Shown in pieces: positions 16,889-25,135 of a stretch of 64,000 bases of DNA; positions within the stretch are counted from its first letter, which is position 1; each line of letters starts with the position of its first letter. Where the stretch lies: the NCBI RefSeq assembly GCF_015674855.1, contig NZ_JADMLG010000012.1:1-64000 (forward strand), given 5' to 3'. The notes below the pieces were generated by a model, which saw nothing but the letters and a program-made list of their open reading frames with translations, was not told the origin of the DNA and made no database searches. Source of the DNA: Nocardia bovistercoris (GTDB taxonomy: Bacteria; Actinomycetota; Actinomycetes; Mycobacteriales; Mycobacteriaceae). A program made the translations under genes and the position numbers.

Positions 16889-17223
16889 GGCTGTCCTCCG
16901 TCCCGGACCTCTCCGAGTAGGTCCGAGTCACGATCCGGCGATCGTATCGGTACCGAAGGGGCCACCGTAGTGCCGCCCGTACCACGTAGGCGGCAGGACG
17001 ACAGCCCACCGGTCTTCGGCCTGCGAGGTCGCTGAGCGCCGACGCCTGCGAATGCGGCCACTTCGTCGGCGTAGGCACACGGCTGGTCCGGTGTCGCGGG
17101 AAGTGCGGACTGCTGGTGCAGACACACGGGCTGGTCTGGTGTTGCGGGAAGCCGGAGTTCCTGCTGGTGCTGGTGCACGGCTGGTTCGGTGTTGCGGGAA
17201 GCGGAGTTTCGTGCGCCGGATTT
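16889..17223. other. gene-free interval with repeats
   Basis: No coding region is supported in these 335 bases between two same-strand genes. The left part presumably holds the promoter of the PucR-type gene. The right part contains the three-copy repeat listed separately. Confidence 0.5.
17081..17200. repeat. three-copy imperfect tandem repeat
   Basis: A 22-base core, GGCTGGT(C/T)(C/T)GGTGT(C/T)GCGGGAA, occurs at 17081-17102, 17129-17150 and 17179-17200 (steps of 48 and 50 bases). The linkers are also related (CTGCTGGTG). It ends about 25 bases before the stop of the next minus-strand gene. Confidence 0.75.
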
Positions 17224-17922
17224 TCAGCGCGGGTCGTAGGCGAGCCGTTCGGGGTCGAGTGCGTCGCGTTCGACCAGGTAGGCGTAGCGGAACAGTTGCC
17301 GGTTGCGCTCGTTGCGGCGCGCCACCGCGCCCATATCGGGTTCGACGCGGCATTCGACCGCGCAGGCGAGCCAGTCGCGGCGCGCGGCGGCCGCGTGGAA
17401 GCGGGGCAGGTCGAAGGCCGGGCCCGCCACCCAGCACATGCTGAGCAGCGCGAGTTGGGCGTCGGCGGGCCAGGTTTCGAAATCGTCGAAGGGCAGCGCG
17501 ACCGCCCCCGACTCCGCGCGGACCATGCGGCCGCGCACCAGGGTCTCGGTGCGGTCCAGTCGGTCGAACACCATCCTGTCGATGGCGCCTTCGGTGAGCC
17601 GCAGATCGGTGAGTCGCTGGAAGCGCCGCCGTCCCCGGCGCGCGAGATCGCGGTGCTGCTTGACGGTCTCCCAGGCGGCGTCGATATCCGGGTCGGAGGC
17701 GAACGGGCCGCGCACGCCGTGGCGCCACGGTAGTCGCCGGGACGCGGCCAGCGAATTCGCCCGGTGCCGCGCGGTGGGGACGCCGAGTTCACGCACCGTC
17801 TCGTCGAGCGGAACGCCGACCGCGGTGCTCACGCGGCCGCGGGCGTCGAGGTACATCCACGGCACCCGGCCTTCCAGTGCGACATTGAAGGGCAGCCAGA
17901 TCTCGCGAACCGCGGCTTTCAT
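17224..17922 (-). CDS. protein of unknown function with an N-terminal muramidase-like motif
   Basis: A 232-aa protein that I cannot assign with confidence. Near the N-terminus is 'LEGRVPWMYLDARGRVSTAV', which follows the Glu-x8-Asp...Gly...Thr-x-Gly pattern of phage-type (GH24) lysozymes, although the Thr is one residue off the usual spacing. The rest is rich in Arg and Trp with no other motif. No signal peptide is seen. GGAG lies 8 bases before ATG 17922. It could be a lysozyme-fold enzyme or effector, or the resemblance could be chance. The flanking genes give no help. Confidence 0.6.
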   Translation of the reverse strand: MKAAVREIWLPFNVALEGRVPWMYLDARGRVSTAVGVPLDETVRELGVPTARHRANSLAASRRLPWRHGVRGPFASDPDIDAAWETVKQHRDLARRGRRRFQRLTDLRLTEGAIDRMVFDRLDRTETLVRGRMVRAESGAVALPFDDFETWPADAQLALLSMCWVAGPAFDLPRFHAAAARRDWLACAVECRVEPDMGAVARRNERNRQLFRYAYLVERDALDPERLAYDPR

Positions 17923-18068
17923 CGGTGACACTCCGTAATTCCGGTGCGTCGCGGACCGATTCGCGATTCGCGCCCGATCCCCCCCGCACCCACGTGCTGG
18001 ATTCGCGCCGCGACGACGGCGCGAGGCCAGCATCTCCGCCCGCCCACACGGCGGACACGAGTAGCGGG

Positions 18069-19289
18069 CTACTCGTGTTTCTCATCACGCGGCGAATTCC
18101 GCGTCGCGCGGGCGAGCACGCCGTGGCCGCGCTGCCACAGCCACTCCACCGGCCCGCGCTCGAATCGGCGCGACCACAGGTGCGCGAAGCCGACGACGAC
18201 GCACACCACGACCAGGTAGACCCCGACGGTGAACGGCACCCTGGCCTCGGGACCTACACGGGCCGCCGAGCCGAGACCCCAGCCGTAGCAGAGCGCGGAG
18301 GCGACGAGATTCTGAAGGATGTAGCAGCTCAGCGCCATTCGCCCGACCTCACCCAGGCGCGCGCCCACCCAGCCGACGCGCGGGCGCCGCAGGTAGAATC
18401 CGGCGACCAGGGCGAGGATGCCGAGCGCGACGAACGGCGCGCTGCCGTAGCGGGTGAACAGGATCAGGTCGCCGCCGCCGAGGATGCCCACCGCCAGGTC
18501 GACCGGCGCGGCGACGCCGAAGCCGAGCACCAGCAGTCGCCGCCGCAGCCGCGCGCCCCGCTCCTCGAACACGCCGGCGCGGAACAGCCGAGCGCCGAGC
18601 AGGAACAGCGCGATCGACATGGGCAGCACGAACAGCGTCTCGGCACGGAACAGCCCCGCGTTCTCCCAGCGGAACACCACCAGATCCCAGAAGGAGCCGT
18701 CCGCATAGGGATTCGGGTCGAGCTCGGCGCGTTCGGGCTCGGACGACGAGGACGCGGCGACGAGGGCGACCGCGACGAGGGTGAGCATCGCCAGGTGCAC
18801 GCTCGCCGCGATCACGAGTACCCGCCGCCGGACACCATCGGAGCGCGCGAGTACGTAAGCGACGATCAGGCCGGTCACCGCGTAGCCCGTCAGCACGTCG
18901 AATTCGGCGATGAGCAGGAAGTTCAGCACGCCGTCGAGCAGCAGTAGCGCCGCGCGGATCGGATACGTGCCCGGCCAACCGCGCCCGGCGCGCGCCGCCG
19001 AGGACTGCTGAATGGCAAGGCCGATGCCGAACATCACGGTCAGCAGGCCGAGGAATTTGCCCTGCGCGAGTTGCTGGAGCACCCGCTCGGTCCACATCGC
19101 GGCATCGGTCGCCGGAGCGCCGAGGCTCGTGAGGTAACCGGGCAGGCCGTGCGGATCGGTCAGGATCCAGATATTGGTGCCGAGGGTGCCGAGGATCGCG
19201 ATGCCGCGCAGCACGTCGAGGGCGAGCAGGCGTGGCGGGCGCGCCGGTGTGCCGCCGCGCCGCGGCGTGGTCGTGATCGATTCGGTCAT
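18069..19289 (-). CDS. DUF418-family membrane protein
   Basis: A 406-aa polytopic protein. The N-terminus has the acyltransferase-like opening 'RLLALDVLRGIAILGTLGTN', and the C-terminal half carries the DUF418 block ('VGRMALSCYILQNLVASAL', 'FERGPVEWLWQR'). About ten membrane segments are apparent. Relatives are predicted membrane O-acyltransferase-like proteins, mostly uncharacterised. It is divergent from dop, with a 93-base gap. Confidence 0.8.
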   Translation of the reverse strand: MTESITTTPRRGGTPARPPRLLALDVLRGIAILGTLGTNIWILTDPHGLPGYLTSLGAPATDAAMWTERVLQQLAQGKFLGLLTVMFGIGLAIQQSSAARAGRGWPGTYPIRAALLLLDGVLNFLLIAEFDVLTGYAVTGLIVAYVLARSDGVRRRVLVIAASVHLAMLTLVAVALVAASSSSEPERAELDPNPYADGSFWDLVVFRWENAGLFRAETLFVLPMSIALFLLGARLFRAGVFEERGARLRRRLLVLGFGVAAPVDLAVGILGGGDLILFTRYGSAPFVALGILALVAGFYLRRPRVGWVGARLGEVGRMALSCYILQNLVASALCYGWGLGSAARVGPEARVPFTVGVYLVVVCVVVGFAHLWSRRFERGPVEWLWQRGHGVLARATRNSPRDEKHE

Positions 19290-19369
19290 GCACCGAATAT
19301 CGCCCGGTCGGGGCGCGCCCGAAATCCTACGGAAGTACCACCGTCGGTATGACATCGGCATCGGTCGCC

Positions 19370-19375
19370 TAGTCT
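19370..19375 (+). promoter_or_regulatory. -10 element of a likely leaderless dop transcript
   Basis: TAGTCT ends 7 bases before ATG 19383. No ribosome-binding sequence lies between them. Confidence 0.5.
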
Positions 19376-19382
19376 CGACATC

Positions 19383-20882
19383 ATGCAGCGCATCATCGGA
19401 ATCGAGGTCGAATACGGCATATCGACCCCCACCGAGCCGTCGGCCAACCCGATCCTCACCTCCACCCAGGCGGTGCTCGCGTACGCCGCGGCCGAGGGCG
19501 TGCCGCGCGCGAAGCGCACACGCTGGGACTACGAGGTGGAATCGCCGCTGCGTGACGCGCGCGGATTCGACCTGAGCCGGATGAACGGCCCCGCGCCGGT
19601 GATCGACGCGGACGAGGTCGGCGCCGCCAACATGATCCTCACCAACGGCGCGCGGCTCTATGTCGACCACGCCCATCCCGAATACTCCGCCCCCGAGGTC
19701 ACCGACCCCATGGACGCGGTCATCTGGGACAAGGCGGGCGAGCGGGTGATGGAGGCCGCCGCGCGGCACGCCTCGAGCGTGCCAGGGGCGCCGCGGTTGC
19801 AGCTGTACAAGAACAACGTGGACGGCAAGGGCGCCTCCTACGGCACCCACGAGAACTATCTGATGAGCCGCGACACGCCGTTCAACCAGATCATCGTCGG
19901 GCTCACCCCGTTCTTCGTCTCCCGCCAGGTCATCACCGGATCGGGACGCGTCGGCATCGGGCAGTCCGGCGACACCGCGGGCTTCCAGCTGTCCCAGCGC
20001 TCGGACTACATCGAGGTCGAGGTGGGCCTCGAGACAACACTCAAGCGCGGCATCATCAACACCCGCGACGAACCGCACGCCGACGCGGACAAGTACCGCA
20101 GGCTGCACGTCATCATCGGCGATGCCAATCTCGCCGAGATGTCGACCTACCTCAAGGTCGGCGCCACGGCCCTGGTCCTGGACCTGATCGAGGCGGGCGA
20201 GGATCTCTCGGATCTGCAACTGGCCCGCCCGGTCACCGCCGTGCACCAGATCAGCCACGATCCGACGCTGCGCACCGCGGTCGCGCTCGCCGACGGCCGC
20301 GAACTCACCGGCCTGGCGATCCAGCGTCTCTACCACGAGCGCGTCGCCAAGTTCATGGACCGCGAAGGCAACGACGATCCGCGCGCCCGCGACATCCTGG
20401 AGAACTGGGCGATGGTGCTCGACCTGCTCGAGCGCGATCCGATGGAAACCGCGAACCTGCTGGACTGGACCGCGAAACTGCGCCTGCTCGAGGGCATGCG
20501 CAACCGCGAGGGCCTCGGCTGGGCCGCGCCGAAACTGCACCTGATGGACCTGCAGTACTCGGATGTGCGCCTGGACAAGGGCCTCTACAACCGCCTGGTC
20601 GCGCGCGGCTCGATGAAGCGCCTGATCACCGAGCAGCAGGTGCTCGAGGCCATGACGGCGCCGCCCACCGACACCCGCGCCTACTTCCGCGGCGAGTGTC
20701 TGCGCCGTTTCGGCGCCGATATCGCGGCCGCGAGCTGGGATTCGGTGATCTTCGACCTCGGCGGCGACTCGCTGGTCCGCATTCCGACCCTGGAGCCGCG
20801 CCGCGGCACGAAATCCCATGTCGGCAAGCTGCTCGACGGGGTGGACACCGCTGCCGAACTCGTTGAGCAGCTCACCCAGTGA
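19383..20882 (+). CDS. dop: Pup deamidase/depupylase
   Basis: A 499-aa Dop protein that converts the C-terminal Gln of Pup to Glu and also removes Pup from substrates. The glutamine-synthetase-like fold is recognised by the N-terminal 'MQRIIGIEVEYGISTP' (the catalytic nucleotide/metal loop), 'NGARLYVDHAHPEYSAPEV', 'LYKNNVDGKGASYGTHENY', 'INTRDEPHADADKYRRLHV' and a C-terminal region distinct from PafA. The Pup encoded next ends in Gln, so Dop is required for pupylation here. Gene order dop-pup-prcB-prcA matches M. tuberculosis. The gene appears to be leaderless. Confidence 0.97.
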   Translation: MQRIIGIEVEYGISTPTEPSANPILTSTQAVLAYAAAEGVPRAKRTRWDYEVESPLRDARGFDLSRMNGPAPVIDADEVGAANMILTNGARLYVDHAHPEYSAPEVTDPMDAVIWDKAGERVMEAAARHASSVPGAPRLQLYKNNVDGKGASYGTHENYLMSRDTPFNQIIVGLTPFFVSRQVITGSGRVGIGQSGDTAGFQLSQRSDYIEVEVGLETTLKRGIINTRDEPHADADKYRRLHVIIGDANLAEMSTYLKVGATALVLDLIEAGEDLSDLQLARPVTAVHQISHDPTLRTAVALADGRELTGLAIQRLYHERVAKFMDREGNDDPRARDILENWAMVLDLLERDPMETANLLDWTAKLRLLEGMRNREGLGWAAPKLHLMDLQYSDVRLDKGLYNRLVARGSMKRLITEQQVLEAMTAPPTDTRAYFRGECLRRFGADIAAASWDSVIFDLGGDSLVRIPTLEPRRGTKSHVGKLLDGVDTAAELVEQLTQ

Positions 20883-20999
20883 CCAACGCCCGCCCGGTGA
20901 CTCGCGCGCGCCGCGGTGACGCGGCCCGCAGGGCGATTTCGACACAGATCCGCCATCGTGTCGGTCGCGCTGGGTAGGGTTGATATACGAGCACCTACA

Positions 21000-21028
21000 T
21001 TGCTCATGATCGGAGTCGTGCTCATACT
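21000..21028 (+). promoter_or_regulatory. possible promoter of the pup-prcBA operon
   Basis: TTGCTC (21000-21005) and CATACT (21023-21028) are separated by 17 bases, within the 261-base gap between dop and pup. An imperfect inverted repeat (CTCATGATCGGAG / CTCCGGTCATGATGAG) overlaps it. This is based on pattern only. Confidence 0.35.
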
Positions 21029-21143
21029 TGGGCTCCGGTCATGATGAGGACACGGCGGCGCGAGGCGGACCCGGAGGCGAAAGCCTGCGCACCCGCGTAG
21101 GGCCCGATGGCGCCGCCCCATCGAACAGAGGAGGTCGGCTGCC

Positions 21144-21338
21144 ATGGCACAAGAGCAGACCAAGCGCGCCGGGGGCGGCGACGAGGACGAGGGCACGGAC
21201 GGTGTCGACGCCGCCGGTCAGGAACGTCGCGAGAAACTGGCCGAGGACACCGACGACCTGCTCGACGAGATCGATGACGTGCTCGAGGAGAACGCCGAGG
21301 ACTTCGTCCGCGCGTACGTGCAGAAGGGTGGCCAGTGA
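21144..21338 (+). CDS. pup: prokaryotic ubiquitin-like protein Pup
   Basis: A 64-aa tag protein that is attached through its C-terminus to lysines of target proteins and delivers them to the proteasome. The N-terminal half is disordered and acidic (GGGDEDEGTDGVD). Residues ~25-50 form the helical segment that binds the Mpa/ARC coiled coil ('LLDEIDDVLEENAEDFVRAY'). The protein ends in GGQ, so deamidation by Dop is needed before ligation. GAGGAGG precedes the ATG. The stop overlaps the prcB GTG by four bases, indicating coupled translation. Confidence 0.98.
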   Translation: MAQEQTKRAGGGDEDEGTDGVDAAGQERREKLAEDTDDLLDEIDDVLEENAEDFVRAYVQKGGQ

Positions 21339-22201
21339 CCGCAGGTGATCCGATGCTGCTCCGTCCGGGGCACGCACTCTCGTCCTTCACCGAACACCTG
21401 CGCGCACACGCACCTGAGCTGTTGCCCGCCAACAGGTTCGCCGCGATAGACGGTGCCACCGGAGCTTCCGGTGGCACCGCCGCGAAGGAGGTCGCCCCGC
21501 ACGGCACCACCATCGTCGCGGTGAGTTTCCGCGGCGGCGTGCTGATCGCGGGCGACCGGCGGGCCACCATGGGGAACCTGTTGGCCAGCAGGGATATGGA
21601 CAAGGTGTACATCACCGATACCTACTCGGCGGCGGGCATCGCGGGCACCGCGGGCATGGCTGTGGAAATGGTGCGGTTGTTCGCGGTGGAGCTGGAGCAC
21701 TACGAGAAGATCGAGGGCGTCTCGCTCACTTTCGACGGTAAGGCCAACAAGCTGTCGAAGATGGTGCGCGATAACCTGCCCGCGGCGCTGCAGGGGTTGG
21801 CGGTGGTCCCGATTCTCGTCGGCTACGACGAGCACACCGTCGATCCCGATCGCGCGGGCCGCATCGTCTCCTACGACGTGGTCGGCGGCCGCAGCGAGGA
21901 GCGATTCGGTTACACGGCGGTCGGCTCGGGTTCGATGTTCGCCAAGACCTCGCTGAAGAAGTTGTACGCCAAGGGAATCGACGCTGACCGCGCGTTGCGC
22001 GTCGCCGTCGAGGCGCTGTTCGACGCCGCCGACGACGACACCGCCACCGGCGGGCCCGATCTGGTGCGCGGCATCTACCCGACGGCGGTCCTGATCACCG
22101 AGGAGGGCGCCGAGGAGGTGACGGAGGCGCGGCTCGAGGAGATCGCCCGCGCGATCGTCGCGGACCGGCAGGCCGCCGAAGAAGGGAGTTCACCCGCATG
22201 A
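21335..22201 (+). CDS. prcB: 20S proteasome beta subunit
   Basis: A 288-aa precursor of the catalytic beta subunit. The propeptide is predicted to be cleaved after G57 ('APHG'), exposing T58 as the nucleophile of 'TTIVAVSFRGGVLIAGDRRA'. The conserved 'GTAGMAVEMVRLFAVELEHY' and 'YTAVGSGSMFAKTSLKKLY' segments match actinobacterial PrcB. It is expressed from the pup operon, with a GTG start overlapping pup and an ATGA overlap into prcA. It assembles with PrcA into the four-ring protease. Confidence 0.98.
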   Translation: MTAGDPMLLRPGHALSSFTEHLRAHAPELLPANRFAAIDGATGASGGTAAKEVAPHGTTIVAVSFRGGVLIAGDRRATMGNLLASRDMDKVYITDTYSAAGIAGTAGMAVEMVRLFAVELEHYEKIEGVSLTFDGKANKLSKMVRDNLPAALQGLAVVPILVGYDEHTVDPDRAGRIVSYDVVGGRSEERFGYTAVGSGSMFAKTSLKKLYAKGIDADRALRVAVEALFDAADDDTATGGPDLVRGIYPTAVLITEEGAEEVTEARLEEIARAIVADRQAAEEGSSPA

Positions 22202-22968
22202 CGCTGCCGTACTACGCGTCGGCCGAGCAGATCATGCGCGACAAGACCGAGCTCGCGCGCAAGGGTATCGCTCGTGGTCGCAGCGTCATCGTGCTGGTGT
22301 ACGACAAAGGTGTGCTGTTCGTCGCGGAGAATCCCTCCGCGACGCTGCACAAGGTGAGTGAGCTCTACGACCGCGTGGGTTTCGCGGCCGTCGGCAAGTA
22401 CAACGAGTTCGAGAGTCTGCGTCGCGGCGGTATTCTCCAGGCCGATCTGCGCGGTTACCAGTACGACCGGCGCGACGTGTCGGGTCGCGCGTTGGCCAAC
22501 GCCTATGCCCAGGCCCTCGGCTCGACCTTCACCGACCAGCTCAAGCCGTTCGAGGTGGAGTTGTGCATCGCCGAGATCGGCTATCCGGAGCAGGCCGCGC
22601 CGTCGGTGCTCTACCGGATCACCTTCGACGGGTCGATCGTGGACGAGCGGGAATTCGTGGTGATGGGCGGTACCACCGAACCCATCACGACGGCGTTGAA
22701 GGCGTCCTACGCGCCCGGCCTCGAGCTGGCCGCGGCGCTCGGTATCGCGGTGCAGGCGTTGCAGGCAGGTATTCCGGACACCGCGGACAAGGAGAAGCGG
22801 ACGCTCGGGGTCACCTCGCTCGAGGTCGCGACCCTGGAGCGGTCGCGGCCGCGCCGGGCGTTCCGGCGGGTGTCGAACGCCCAGTTGGAGCGGCTGCTGA
22901 ACGGGGACTCGGCGGGCGCCGCGGCCGAGTCGGCCCCGGATGAGGAAGAGACCTCCGAGTCGGAGTAG
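22198..22968 (+). CDS. prcA: 20S proteasome alpha subunit
   Basis: A 256-aa alpha subunit that forms the outer, gating rings of the proteasome. It begins with the actinobacterial alpha signature 'PYYASAEQIMRDKTELARKG' and carries 'VLFVAENPSATLHKVSELYD'. The C-terminus is acidic (DEEETSESE). It starts within the prcB stop (ATGA) and is followed by a strong hairpin, so it closes the pup-prcB-prcA operon. Confidence 0.97.
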   Translation: MTLPYYASAEQIMRDKTELARKGIARGRSVIVLVYDKGVLFVAENPSATLHKVSELYDRVGFAAVGKYNEFESLRRGGILQADLRGYQYDRRDVSGRALANAYAQALGSTFTDQLKPFEVELCIAEIGYPEQAAPSVLYRITFDGSIVDEREFVVMGGTTEPITTALKASYAPGLELAAALGIAVQALQAGIPDTADKEKRTLGVTSLEVATLERSRPRRAFRRVSNAQLERLLNGDSAGAAAESAPDEEETSESE

Positions 22969-22979
22969 AAACCCTTCGG

Positions 22980-23023
22980 GCCCGCGTCGGGAGCACGGTG
23001 CAATTGCCGCTCCCGACGCGGGC
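22980..23023 (+). terminator. hairpin terminator after prcA
   Basis: GCCCGCGTCGGGAGC pairs perfectly with GCTCCCGACGCGGGC (15 bp, 14-base loop), starting 12 bases after the prcA stop. Only a weak T-rich stretch (ATATTTT) follows. It separates the proteasome operon from pafA. Confidence 0.75.
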
Positions 23024-23210
23024 TCGCCGCATATTTTCCGGGGGTCGCCGGTGGGTTGCGCGCGCGGGAATCCGCCGCCGCGCACCTGGTGAATCGGCTG
23101 TCGCGTCCCCGTGGAAACGGACAAATCACACCGAATCGTTGTGAGAACGTATGCGTCGGTGTTGTCCGCAGCCCCACGCGAGAGCCGCTCATGGCTGTAA
23201 TGTCGATGAT

Positions 23211-24569
23211 GTGCAGCGACGAATCATGGGGATCGAGACCGAGTTCGGTGTGACATGCACCTTCCACGGTCACCGTCGGCTGTCCCCCGACGAGGTTGCC
23301 CGGTACCTTTTCCGCCGGGTCGTGTCCTGGGGCCGTAGCTCTAACGTGTTCCTCCGCAACGGTGCTCGGCTGTACCTCGACGTCGGCTCGCATCCCGAGT
23401 ACGCGACGGCCGAGTGCGACAACCTGCATCAGCTGGTCACCCACGATCGCGCGGGCGAGCGGGTGCTCGAGGAGTTGCTGATCGACGCCGAACAGCGACT
23501 GGCCGAGGAAGGTATCGGCGGCGATATCTACCTGTTCAAGAACAACACCGATTCCGCGGGCAACTCCTACGGCTGCCACGAGAACTTCTGCGTGGTGCGC
23601 GCGGGCGAGTTCTCCCGGATCTCGGACGTGCTGCTGCCGTTCCTGGTCACCCGGCAGTTGATCTGCGGTGCGGGCAAGGTGCTACAGACGCCGAAAGCGG
23701 CCACTTTCTGCCTGTCGCAGCGCGCCGAGCACATCTGGGAGGGCGTGTCCTCGGCGACCACGCGTTCGCGCCCGATCATCAACACCCGCGACGAGCCGCA
23801 CGCCGACGCCGAGAAGTACCGGCGCCTGCACGTCATCGTCGGCGACTCGAATATGGCCGAGCCGACGACCATGCTCAAGGTCGGCACCGCCGCCTTGGTC
23901 CTGGAGATGATCGAGGCGGGCGTGTCGTTCCGCGACTTCGCGCTGGACAACCCGATCCGCGCCATCCGCGAGGTCAGCCACGATCTCACCGGGCGGCGTC
24001 CGGTGCGACTGGCGGGCGGTCGGCAGGCCAGCGCGCTCGACATCCAGCGCGAGTACTACGCGCGCGCGGTCGAGCATCTGCGCAACCGGGATCGCGATCC
24101 ACAGATCGACCAGGTCGTCGACCTGTGGGGCCGCACCCTCGACGCGGTCGAGGCGCAGGACTTCGCCAAGGTCGACACCGAGATCGACTGGGTGATCAAG
24201 CGCAAGCTGTTCCAGCGCTACCAGGACCGCTACAACATGGAGCTGTCCGATCCCAAGATCGCCCAGCTGGATCTGGCCTATCACGACATCAAGCGCGGTC
24301 GCGGCGTCTTCGACCTGCTGCAGCGCAAGGGTCTGGCCAAGCGGATCACCGAGGACGAGGCCGTCGACGCGGCGGTGGACACCCCGCCGCAGACCACGCG
24401 GGCCAAACTGCGCGGCGATTTCATCACCGCCGCCCAGGAGGCGGGCCGGGACTTCACGGTCGACTGGGTACACCTCAAGCTGAACGACCAGGCGCAGCGC
24501 ACCGTGCTGTGCAAGGACCCGTTCCGCTCGGTGGACGAACGTGTCGATCGACTGATCGCCTCGATGTAG
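23211..24569 (+). CDS. pafA: proteasome accessory factor A, Pup ligase
   Basis: A 452-aa ligase that uses ATP to join deamidated Pup to substrate lysines. Identity is certain: the sequence is nearly that of M. tuberculosis PafA from the first residues ('QRRIMGIETEFGVTCTFHGH') through 'FLRNGARLYLDVGSHPEYA', 'SAGNSYGCHENF', 'IINTRDEPHADAEKYRRLHV' and the C-terminus 'DPFRSVDERVDRLIASM'. The frame is open upstream, but the GTG at 23211 gives the same 452-residue length as the M. tuberculosis protein. A 242-base gap with a terminator separates it from prcA, so it likely has its own promoter. Confidence 0.98.
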   Translation: MQRRIMGIETEFGVTCTFHGHRRLSPDEVARYLFRRVVSWGRSSNVFLRNGARLYLDVGSHPEYATAECDNLHQLVTHDRAGERVLEELLIDAEQRLAEEGIGGDIYLFKNNTDSAGNSYGCHENFCVVRAGEFSRISDVLLPFLVTRQLICGAGKVLQTPKAATFCLSQRAEHIWEGVSSATTRSRPIINTRDEPHADAEKYRRLHVIVGDSNMAEPTTMLKVGTAALVLEMIEAGVSFRDFALDNPIRAIREVSHDLTGRRPVRLAGGRQASALDIQREYYARAVEHLRNRDRDPQIDQVVDLWGRTLDAVEAQDFAKVDTEIDWVIKRKLFQRYQDRYNMELSDPKIAQLDLAYHDIKRGRGVFDLLQRKGLAKRITEDEAVDAAVDTPPQTTRAKLRGDFITAAQEAGRDFTVDWVHLKLNDQAQRTVLCKDPFRSVDERVDRLIASM

Positions 24570-24587
24570 CCGATCGCCTCGACGTAG
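24552..24587 (+). repeat. 18-bp tandem duplication spanning the pafA stop
   Basis: The bases CTGATCGCCTCGATGTAG at the end of pafA are followed directly by the near-copy CCGATCGCCTCGACGTAG, which duplicates the last codons and the stop. It does not change the protein. Confidence 0.7.
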
Positions 24588-24600
24588 GCGTTCACGAATC

Positions 24601-24631
24601 CGAGCCGCGCGCCGAATCGGCGGGCGGCTCG
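24601..24631 (+). terminator. possible terminator after pafA
   Basis: CGAGCCG and CGGCTCG enclose an inner GCCG/CGGC pairing. Together they form an interrupted GC-rich hairpin 31 bases after the pafA stop. No clear T-run follows. Confidence 0.5.
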
Positions 24632-24667
24632 TTCGTGTGTGTGCCTCGCCGCGCACCCGGCCGCGAC

Positions 24668-24673
24668 TAGCGT
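24668..24673 (+). promoter_or_regulatory. -10 element of a likely leaderless transcript
   Basis: TAGCGT ends 6 bases before ATG 24680, and there is no ribosome site. Confidence 0.45.
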
Positions 24674-24679
24674 GGACCC

Positions 24680-25054
24680 ATGACCGACACGGAACTCCTG
24701 AACGAACTGCTCGAGGTCGAGCGTCGCGGCTGGGACGCCCTGTGCTCGTCGGAGGCGGCGGATTTCTACGGCGCGCTGATGACCGACGACGCGGTGATGG
24801 TCTTGGCCGACGGCACCGTCCTCGACCGTGCCGAGGTGGTGACGGCGCTGCGGCACTCGCCGCCCTGGCACGCCTTCGACATCGACGATCCGCGCCTGGT
24901 GCGGGTCGGCGCCGACGGATACGTGCTCGTCTACGTCGGCACCGCCTACCGCGAGGTCGCCGAACCCGCGTTCCGCGGCGCGATGGCGAGCACCTACCTG
25001 CGCACACCGCAGGGCTGGCGGCTGACCTGCTATCAGCAGACGCCGCTGCGCTGA
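24680..25054 (+). CDS. SnoaL/DUF4440-like NTF2-fold protein
   Basis: A 124-aa protein with the NTF2-like pattern: an N-terminal helix ('ELLNELLEVERRGWDALCS'), 'FYGALMTDDAVMVLADGTVL', a central 'VVTALRHSPPWHAFDIDDPR', and a final strand 'MASTYLRTPQGWRLTCYQQT'. Such domains can be enzymes, subunits or binding proteins, and no function can be assigned. It is inserted between pafA and pafB, which are adjacent in M. tuberculosis, and probably has its own leaderless promoter. Confidence 0.8.
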   Translation: MTDTELLNELLEVERRGWDALCSSEAADFYGALMTDDAVMVLADGTVLDRAEVVTALRHSPPWHAFDIDDPRLVRVGADGYVLVYVGTAYREVAEPAFRGAMASTYLRTPQGWRLTCYQQTPLR

Positions 25055-25122
25055 GCGCGGCAGCGGCGCCGCCGCGCCGAGCGGAATCGCGCGCCGCCGC
25101 GCACGGAGCGCGCGACGCCGAT

Positions 25123-25128
25123 TACCCT
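25123..25128 (+). promoter_or_regulatory. -10 element of a likely leaderless pafB transcript
   Basis: TACCCT ends 7 bases before GTG 25136, and there is no ribosome site. Confidence 0.45.
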
Positions 25129-25135
25129 CTATCGG

